From JAJPXC01 sp964562375 (GTDB lineage Bacteria > Bacteroidota > Bacteroidia > Bacteroidales > Muribaculaceae), in contig CAZLSW010000061.1 in the NCBI GenBank assembly GCA_964562375.1, positions 1-19,916 of the forward strand: 19,916 nt of DNA. Direction: 5' to 3'. A program made the position numbers and the translations under genes. The notes below the pieces were generated by a model. That model made no database searches. It saw nothing but the letters and a program-made list of their open reading frames with translations, and was not told the origin of the DNA. Below are positions 15,169 through 19,916 of this stretch, piece after piece. How positions within the stretch are numbered: position 1 is the first letter of the stretch; each line of letters starts with the position of its first letter.

Positions 15169-15303
15169 TTTAAAAGCGATTTTTGCCTTTCGTAAACCAT
15201 TAAATTATTTCCTTAGCACCTTTAATTCGTTGATAGTCATTGTTCTTTATATATCAAAGAACCCATTTTACTTAAACGATTTAAAAGCGATTAAAAAGCG
15301 ATT
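15161..15303. repeat. Two pairs of AAAAGCGATT direct repeats at 11-base spacing
   Basis: AAAAGCGATT occurs at 15161, 15172, 15283 and 15294. Within each pair the spacing is 11 bases, one helical turn, and the pairs are 122 bases apart; a degenerate copy AAACGATT precedes the second pair at 15274. An inverted copy is at 15139-15148. Regular one-turn spacing suggests a binding site for a dimer or oligomer (iteron- or operator-like) or remnants of a duplication. The 100 bases between the pairs are AT-rich without a gene. Confidence 0.75.
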
Positions 15304-15551
15304 CCCCTTTAGTATCTATCATTATATCAGGATGGCTCAATTATGGAACTTGCGCATTTTATGCTGACGATCTTGAAGACTACGACATTCCTATGCTAAT
15401 AGGCTGTTGCATGGACAACTTTATAACCCAATTTAAGCCAGGCGACCACTGCACTGACACCCTACGCGAAATTTGGGAGAGCTTCTCTCAAACGCACAAT
15501 TTCAGCCTAACGTTGTTCTATATTTATAATGTAAGACGATGGAAGAATTGA
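15285..15551 (+). pseudogene. Possible decayed or unannotated short reading frame
   Basis: The 376-base stretch between the AlbA_2 gene and the gene at 15539 has one frame open from 15285 to the stop at 15549-15551. It reads protein-like (GWLNYGTCAFYADDLEDYD, then MLIGCCMDNFITQFKPGDHC and REIWESFSQTHNF), but has no ATG, GTG or TTG near its start; the first ATG is at 15393 (52 residues). It overlaps the next gene by 13 bases. It may be the 3' end of a truncated gene or chance. No family recognised. Confidence 0.2.
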
Positions 15552-16153
15552 CTCTTAGAGAGGTTGCCAGGCGTTTGGCTGAGGTCAAGACAGCTGTCGG
15601 TGAGAGCGTGGATTTCGACAACGCTTTCACAGTGGCCGCATTCTTCCGTGACTTCGAGGATATCAATCGGGTTATACAGGGTGTCGAGAGGGATGTCAAC
15701 GAGCAGCCAGGAAAAGCGGTTATAATTTCAAGGGAGATTTTGTCGGTGATAGGCCAGATAAGCGTGTTGGATGTCGCTGATTGGGAATCCGCTGACTATG
15801 AGAAAATATTCGATGGACACATCAAGGGGTGGAGAGATCGATGGGATGGGTTGCGGGAGGTGGCCACTGGGTTGTGGCGTGAGTATCAACGCCTTAGCAA
15901 TCAGATTGATTTCATGTCCTATGACGATGAGCGGTATGAGGCATTGTCGGCGGCTTGCGACAAGGCTCACGACGAGTATTATAATGTGGCCAAGCCTCGC
16001 TCCGACAAGGCTTTTGAGGAGATGAAGGCCGAAGAACGCCGATCGCTGTGCCTATATTTCTTCCAGTGGGGCCAATTGCAGGTGCTTTTGGACAAACTTA
16101 AGGCCATCGCCGAGACTGTGGTCAAGGTGGTGGAGAAAGGGGGCGACGTATGA
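15539..16153 (+). CDS. Hypothetical protein, 204 residues
   Basis: Not recognised. The protein is acidic and predicted by eye to be mostly helical, with no signal peptide or membrane segment. Features are an N-terminal LREVARRLAEVKTAVGES, a Trp-rich middle (DGHIKGWRDRWDGL, LWREYQRLSNQIDF) and a helical C-terminus (WGQLQVLLDKLKAIAETVV). Its stop overlaps the next start as ATGA (16150-16153), so the two are co-translated and probably work together. TAACGTTG at about 15508-15515 differs from the promoter -7 box by one base and could drive the pair. Its position between an AlbA_2 regulator and a replication module suggests an accessory role on a mobile segment, which is inference. Confidence 0.65.
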   Translation: MEELTLREVARRLAEVKTAVGESVDFDNAFTVAAFFRDFEDINRVIQGVERDVNEQPGKAVIISREILSVIGQISVLDVADWESADYEKIFDGHIKGWRDRWDGLREVATGLWREYQRLSNQIDFMSYDDERYEALSAACDKAHDEYYNVAKPRSDKAFEEMKAEERRSLCLYFFQWGQLQVLLDKLKAIAETVVKVVEKGGDV

Positions 16154-16566
16154 GACGGTTCGTTCTCAAAGATGAGTTGGCCAAGTTGGTTGATTACCTC
16201 GACCTGGCGATCTGCATGTACCTCTATGAGGAGGTGAATGACATCCAGTTCCATTACGTCAACAACGGCGATTTCGTCAACTTCATGAATCTTCGCCCAA
16301 CCAACGAACCGGTGGTACCGCGAGCCGGTGAGAAGTTGCGCATCGGCTATATGGCTGAGAAGATTTCCCAAACCATTTATCCGCGCGCCACAGGCAATGA
16401 GTGGTTCAAAAGATTCTTGAACCAATGCGGTATCACCCTCAAATATTACCAGGGTCATCGCTCGGAAATTATGGATGACCACTATGCCTATGACCACAAC
16501 GTGGAATTCAAAAAATCCATCGAAAAAGCCATTTCCAAGGCCGAGAGGCTCAGAGCGTCCCGCTGA
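16150..16566 (+). CDS. Hypothetical protein, 138 residues
   Basis: Not recognised. A soluble protein with an aromatic N-terminal half (DYLDLAICMYLYEEVNDIQF, then NFMNLRP), a middle PRAGEKLRIGYMAEKISQTI, a segment GNEWFKRFLNQCGITLKYY, and a charged helical C-terminus ending KAISKAERLRASR. The pattern of two short helices around residues 65-100 could be a DNA-binding fold, but this is not supported by any clear motif. It is coupled to the preceding gene by a four-base overlap. About 250 bases without a gene follow. Confidence 0.65.
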   Translation: MRRFVLKDELAKLVDYLDLAICMYLYEEVNDIQFHYVNNGDFVNFMNLRPTNEPVVPRAGEKLRIGYMAEKISQTIYPRATGNEWFKRFLNQCGITLKYYQGHRSEIMDDHYAYDHNVEFKKSIEKAISKAERLRASR

Positions 16567-16684
16567 AAAAACCCCATACCCCCGATATTAACTTCTTTTA
16601 GTTTTTACTCTCGCTTTATCTCGCAGATTGACAACGAGATACGCAATCATGCGTTTTTGCTTTTTCCCCGTTTCTCCCTCAATA

Positions 16685-16800
16685 GCCCCCTACCGCGACG
16701 CGCTAACTTCGCGGTGTAACCTGATGGGGCGAGTGCACGCCGGCGGAAGGTTGCCAAGAGGAGAACGATGACCACCGCACATGGTCGGGGAGGACCTCGA
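16685..16800 (+). ncRNA. Possible structured leader RNA upstream of the HTH gene
   Basis: The gap 16567-16819 changes from AT-rich to GC-rich at about 16685 and contains several pairings: outer helix GCCCC (16685-16689) with GGGGC (16726-16730) enclosing ACCGCGA (16692-16698) with TCGCGGT (16709-16715); then GGCG-AGTGCA-CGCC; and GACCA (16770-16774) with TGGTC (16782-16786). Upstream, TTG at 16628-16630 and CGTTTTTG at 16652-16659 have promoter-like spacing, but the box is poor; the same stretch (ACGCA-ATCA-TGCGTTTTT, 16641-16658) could be a weak terminator of the upstream pair. It may be a cis-regulatory leader or a small RNA. No known family is assigned. Confidence 0.35.
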
Positions 16801-16819
16801 AAACTAACTATTATATTTT

Positions 16820-17113
16820 ATGTTCAAACAAGTTTTAAATGAAGACAATAACATTCAAATCGTGATCAAGGATTCTCAGTTGGACTACATAGTCGATAAA
16901 CTCTGGGAGCGTATGCAGGACAAGAACCGCGAGCGTGACGACGAGAAACGCAACTCCAAGGTGAGCAAAGCCAAGGCTTGTGAGATGCTCGGGAAGAACG
17001 CCACCACTCTGTGGCGATGGGAAAAGGAAGGGTACCTGGTGCCTGTAAAGGTTGGTTCCCGCAATATGTACCGTCTTGGTGATGTCCAGGACATAATCGA
17101 CGGCAAGCGATGA
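16820..17113 (+). CDS. Helix-turn-helix (HTH_17/AlpA-like) DNA-binding protein
   Basis: A 97-residue protein. Residues about 47-95 match the excisionase/MerR-like helix-turn-helix family: KVSKAKACEMLGKNATTLWR, WEKEGYLVPVKVGSR, then NMYRLGDVQDII. The N-terminal 45 residues contain a helical charged segment (DYIVDKLWERMQDKNRERDD) that could mediate dimerisation. Its stop overlaps the start of the DUF3987 gene by four bases, so it begins an operon with the replication-type genes. In such elements proteins of this kind usually regulate the element or assist excision or replication initiation; which applies here is not visible. Confidence 0.85.
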   Translation: MFKQVLNEDNNIQIVIKDSQLDYIVDKLWERMQDKNRERDDEKRNSKVSKAKACEMLGKNATTLWRWEKEGYLVPVKVGSRNMYRLGDVQDIIDGKR

Positions 17114-18501
17114 TAGCTGAGATGGCAATGAATGGGTTGCGGCGAGACGCAGCTCAGCTCGAAGGGTTCCCGCTGGAGGTGTTCCCGCAAAAGGTGCAGT
17201 CAATCGTTCTCGACTGGCTCGCGCAAGATGATTATCGGCCTGAGTTCGCGGCGTCGGCGATGTTGTCGGCGGCATCGACGGCCATCGGCAACACCTACCA
17301 CATCCATGTGCGTGGCGGGTGGATCAACAATCCTTCGCTGTTTGTGCTGTTGGTGGGACCACCGAGCCTCGGCAAAACTCCTCCATTGCAAGCGGCGTTC
17401 GCTCCAATCCAACGTCTTGACATCGAGAGCATCGCCCGATACTGCAAGGCCAAGGATGAAAACGTGGAGCTTAAGCCAAAACTCGCTCAGGTGATTCTCG
17501 ACGACTTTACCCCCGAGGCGATGATCAAGGTTCACAACGACAACCCAAAAGGGGTTGTGGTCAAGGTGGACGAGTTTATGGGCATGATCAACACGGTCAA
17601 CCGCTACAACTCGAGCAATCTTATCGAACTGTTGCTCAGTGCGTTCAGCGGTTCGCCGTTGAAAAAGGTGCGGGTAAGTGACGACAAACCTTGCTATGTC
17701 ACCAAACCTTGCGTAAACCTTATCGGCACGATTCAGACGAGCCGTGTGCCCGAACTTTTAGGCAAGGGGTTAGACAACAACGGCTTCTTGGCGCGCGTGT
17801 TGTTCGTCTACCCTAAGAATCGCCGAGTGGCGTTGTGGTCGCTCGATGAGGTGGCACGACCCGAGACATCCTCAGCCGCGGAACGATGGGAAACAATTGT
17901 AAGGAAACTGTTGGAGGAGGGTTACAACCAGGACTCCACACCCACCGTGTTGAAATTCTCCACCGAGGCTCGTCACCGCTTCTACACTTGGCATAACGAT
18001 TTGGTTACCAAGCTCAACGAGAATCTCGACAAGGAGGACTATCGTATGCCAAAGCGATTCCAAATCACCGCCCACCTGGCGTTGACGATGCAGCTGCTTC
18101 GTTGGGCTTGCGCGGAATCCCACAAGGAGCACATCGACCTGCAATCGGTCGAGGCGGCCATCGCCCTCAACGAGTATTATGAAGACTGCTACTCACGACT
18201 AATGGACGACCTTGGGATCAACACGGACGTACCCCTATCGAGAGACGAAAGGCTACTCAGCGAGCTGCCCAAGGAGTTCACCACGGCTCAAGCTATCGAG
18301 GTGGGCAAGAGGTTGTTCAAACTTCAAGAAGACACAGTGAAGAAACTAGTTCGCCGTCTCTTCGATGATGGTCGCTTGACCTCGCCGAAAAAGGGGCATT
18401 ACATACAATCCCATTCATCCTCTTCCTCCTCTTTATCCCCTTCTTCCCCTTCCGAGAAACGAAATGACGATGGACAAGTAACCGTGGGAAGTCATGAGTG
18501 A
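17110..18501 (+). CDS. DUF3987 P-loop ATPase (helicase/primase-associated)
   Basis: A 463-residue protein with a clear P-loop NTPase core: Walker A GPPSLGKT at 83-90 and Walker B VVVKVDE at 149-155, in the DUF3987 layout (N-terminal FPLEVFPQKVQSIVLDWLAQ, then ASAMLSAASTAIGNTYHI, then the ATPase core). The C-terminal part has a winged-helix-like segment (LPKEFTTAQAIEVGKRLFKL) and a low-complexity serine-rich tail (HSSSSSSLSPSSPSEKR). DUF3987 proteins are typically encoded on phages, plasmids and integrated elements next to primase-like proteins, and are thought to act in DNA replication of the element. It overlaps the HTH gene by four bases and the next gene by eight. A later ATG at 17122 or 17131 is an alternative start. 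Confidence 0.85.
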   Translation: MIAEMAMNGLRRDAAQLEGFPLEVFPQKVQSIVLDWLAQDDYRPEFAASAMLSAASTAIGNTYHIHVRGGWINNPSLFVLLVGPPSLGKTPPLQAAFAPIQRLDIESIARYCKAKDENVELKPKLAQVILDDFTPEAMIKVHNDNPKGVVVKVDEFMGMINTVNRYNSSNLIELLLSAFSGSPLKKVRVSDDKPCYVTKPCVNLIGTIQTSRVPELLGKGLDNNGFLARVLFVYPKNRRVALWSLDEVARPETSSAAERWETIVRKLLEEGYNQDSTPTVLKFSTEARHRFYTWHNDLVTKLNENLDKEDYRMPKRFQITAHLALTMQLLRWACAESHKEHIDLQSVEAAIALNEYYEDCYSRLMDDLGINTDVPLSRDERLLSELPKEFTTAQAIEVGKRLFKLQEDTVKKLVRRLFDDGRLTSPKKGHYIQSHSSSSSSLSPSSPSEKRNDDGQVTVGSHE

Positions 18502-19543
18502 TTACCGATTCCACCTTCAGAAGTATCGTCCGGGCAGCAAGATTGCTTGTCCCAGATGTGGTCGTCACCGGTGCTTTACGCGCTATGTCGACGAAGATGG
18601 CTTGGTAGAGTTTCCGAGTCATGTAGGGCGATGTGACCACCAAAACTCTTGCGGATATCATTTCTCGCCCCGTGAATACTTCGCCCAGACTCCTGTGGAG
18701 AAGACTAAAGGCGAGGCACCGGTCATTAAGCCAGTTGCCACTCCCAAGGCCACTTTGCCGACGGTGATGGAAACCACATTGATGGAGAGGTCGTTGACCG
18801 CATATCACCTTAACCCGCTGTTCAGATTCTTCTGCACGGTGATGGGCAAGGATGAGGCCAAACGGATGTTTCTATTATACAATGTGGGAACATCGAAAGC
18901 TTGGGGTGGTTCGACTGTGTTTTGGCAGGTTGACCTTAAAGGTCGTGTTCGTGCGGGCAAAGTGATGGGTTATGACCCCACGACCGGGCATCGCGTCAAG
19001 GAGCCGCAGTCGCAGGTGGCGTGGGTGCATTCGCTGCTGAAAATCCCTCTCGACTTGAAACAGTGTCTGTTCGGCGAGCATCCTCTGCGGGATTCGGGAG
19101 CACAACAAGTGGTGATCGTCGAGAGCGAGAAGTCGGCGTTGATTGGCGCATGGAAGATGCCCGAATATGTTTGGCTCGCCACCGGGGGTATCCACATGCT
19201 GAAACCCAGCGAGGCGTTGCGCGGGCGTGACGTTATTCTCATCCCCGACCTCGGAGCCGAGGAGACATGGCGAGCGAAGATGTCCGCGTTCAAGTCCGTC
19301 TGCCGCTCGGTATGCCTCTCCGATTTCCTGTCGCGAATAGCCACCCAGGAACAACGACAACGAGGTCTCGACATCGCCGACTTTATCCTTATGACACCCA
19401 CTGTAGGGATGGTCATCGAGCAAATGAAGCAGTTGCATCCCGAGCTCGACGATTTCATCAGCGATATGCGACTTACCGCAACCTCCACTTCCGAAGGACC
19501 TCCTGATGAAATGAAAATCACTCATAGCTTAGCTCAGAAATAA
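18494..19543 (+). CDS. DUF6371-like zinc-finger and Toprim primase-related protein
   Basis: A 349-residue protein. The N-terminus HLQKYRPGSKIACPRCGRH carries a zinc-binding arrangement (Cys19, Cys22, Cys27, then Cys47, His49, Cys53, His56 in GRCDHQNSCGYH), like the DNA-reading zinc ribbon of primases. A Toprim-like domain follows: VVIVESEKSALIGAWK with Glu210 and Lys213, then GRDVILIPDLGAEE with Asp252; the second acid of a typical DxD is replaced, so catalysis is uncertain. It overlaps the DUF3987 gene by eight bases. Together with that protein it most likely forms the replication module of an integrated plasmid- or phage-like element. The DUF6371 name is from family memory. Confidence 0.8.
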   Translation: MSDYRFHLQKYRPGSKIACPRCGRHRCFTRYVDEDGLVEFPSHVGRCDHQNSCGYHFSPREYFAQTPVEKTKGEAPVIKPVATPKATLPTVMETTLMERSLTAYHLNPLFRFFCTVMGKDEAKRMFLLYNVGTSKAWGGSTVFWQVDLKGRVRAGKVMGYDPTTGHRVKEPQSQVAWVHSLLKIPLDLKQCLFGEHPLRDSGAQQVVIVESEKSALIGAWKMPEYVWLATGGIHMLKPSEALRGRDVILIPDLGAEETWRAKMSAFKSVCRSVCLSDFLSRIATQEQRQRGLDIADFILMTPTVGMVIEQMKQLHPELDDFISDMRLTATSTSEGPPDEMKITHSLAQK

Positions 19544-19660
19544 ACCAATTATTAACAATCAATTAACCGAGAGGAAAGCTGAAATGGAGCAAGAAAATTA
19601 GGTCTCACTATGAGCAGTCTGTCATCCTTTCTCCCTTTCCTCCTTTAACGACCACAAAGC

Positions 19661-19916
19661 ATGAAATCATCAATCAAGAACAACGAATCCACAGAAAAGG
19701 CCTCGGCATTTGCTATCCCGGGATACCATCCTGGAAGTCGCAACGCGACGATGGTGGCAATAACCGCGGGTGACCGAAGGGAACCCATGGCGACGATGGT
19801 GGCAATAACCGCGGGTGACCGCAGGGAACCCGTGGATTCCACCAGGCTCCCTCCTCTCTTCCAAGAGGCGAATCTATTCGAGATTTTGCCGCCATCTTGG
19901 CGGGAAGCCGAAGGCC
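19661..19916 (+). CDS. Partial hypothetical gene with tandem 15-residue repeats, runs off window
   Basis: Open from ATG 19661 to the window edge (85 residues, no stop). It reads MKSSIKNNESTEKASAFAIP, then two copies of a 15-residue unit (TMVAITAGDRREP core), then STRLPPLFQEANLFEILPPS and WREAEG. The last part looks like ordinary protein sequence; the block from about residue 20 to 57 looks like translated repeat DNA. No purine-rich ribosome site stands out. It follows the primase-like gene by 117 bases that hold no other gene, and could be the next gene of that operon. Function unknown. Confidence 0.5.
   Translation, partial: MKSSIKNNESTEKASAFAIPGYHPGSRNATMVAITAGDRREPMATMVAITAGDRREPVDSTRLPPLFQEANLFEILPPSWREAEG
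19745..19834. repeat. Two tandem copies of a 45-base repeat, in frame
   Basis: Copies at 19745-19789 and 19790-19834 differ at only two positions (CGAAGG/CGCAGG and the final ATG/GTG). Each starts GCGACGATGGTGGC and contains the palindrome CCGCGG. The 45-base period is a multiple of 3, so copy-number change would add or remove 15 residues without changing frame. The preceding stretch has a small hairpin GTCGC-AAC-GCGAC that overlaps the first copy, which is typical of a spread palindromic element. Confidence 0.9.

Noticed and set aside
15161..15303. CRISPR array or tRNA-like structure
   Set aside because: Repeats are 10 bases in two close pairs with no spacer series, and no tRNA arms can be drawn.

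Overview
The window looks like chromosomal DNA of a Bacteroidota bacterium, most probably of the order Bacteroidales. The reasons are the promoter boxes of the TAnnTTTG class (10603-10610 and 13470-13477, the second with a TTTG at the right upstream spacing), the weak Shine-Dalgarno signals, the gene families present (DUF3987 and DUF6371-like replication proteins, an AlbA_2 ATP-binding protein, a TOTE-type helicase, a MobV-type relaxase), and the abundant palindromic repeats. Genus cannot be assigned from what is visible.

Region 1 (1-10469) is a surface-polysaccharide (capsule or O-antigen-type) biosynthesis cluster, all on the + strand with very short gaps or overlaps. It reads: a family 2 glycosyltransferase whose 5' end runs through twelve AGGAC pentanucleotides into the window edge; a 305-base gap holding a large imperfect inverted repeat; an asparagine synthase-like amidotransferase; a second family 2 glycosyltransferase; a GT-B glycosyltransferase; a PglC-like initiating sugar-phosphate transferase; an HpcH/HpaI-type aldolase; a D-2-hydroxyacid dehydrogenase; a PglA-like family 4 glycosyltransferase; and a DegT-type sugar aminotransferase. 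The sugar transferase should start the repeat unit on undecaprenyl phosphate, the glycosyltransferases extend it, and the other enzymes probably make or decorate an unusual residue (amino sugar, carboxamide, hydroxy-acid). Flippase and polymerase are not in the window.

Region 2 (10627-13500) holds an intact SanA-like envelope protein, followed by two adjacent broken genes: a TOTE-type primase-helicase on the - strand and a MobV-type relaxase on the + strand. Both keep their N- and C-terminal ends but have lost the middle. A small hypothetical ORF and a perfect 33-base palindrome follow.

Region 3 (13498-19916) looks like an integrated mobile or accessory segment: an AlbA_2/HATPase-type ATP-binding regulator with a good promoter and flanking direct repeats, two unrecognised overlapping genes, a possibly structured leader, then a tightly coupled operon of HTH protein, DUF3987 P-loop protein and zinc-finger/Toprim primase-like protein, and a partial gene running off the right edge. 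No integrase, rRNA, tRNA or CRISPR array was seen.

The most striking theme is repeated DNA inside reading frames: pentanucleotides at the start of a glycosyltransferase (candidate phase variation), three palindromic elements translated within one aminotransferase, and a 45-base tandem repeat translated in the last gene.
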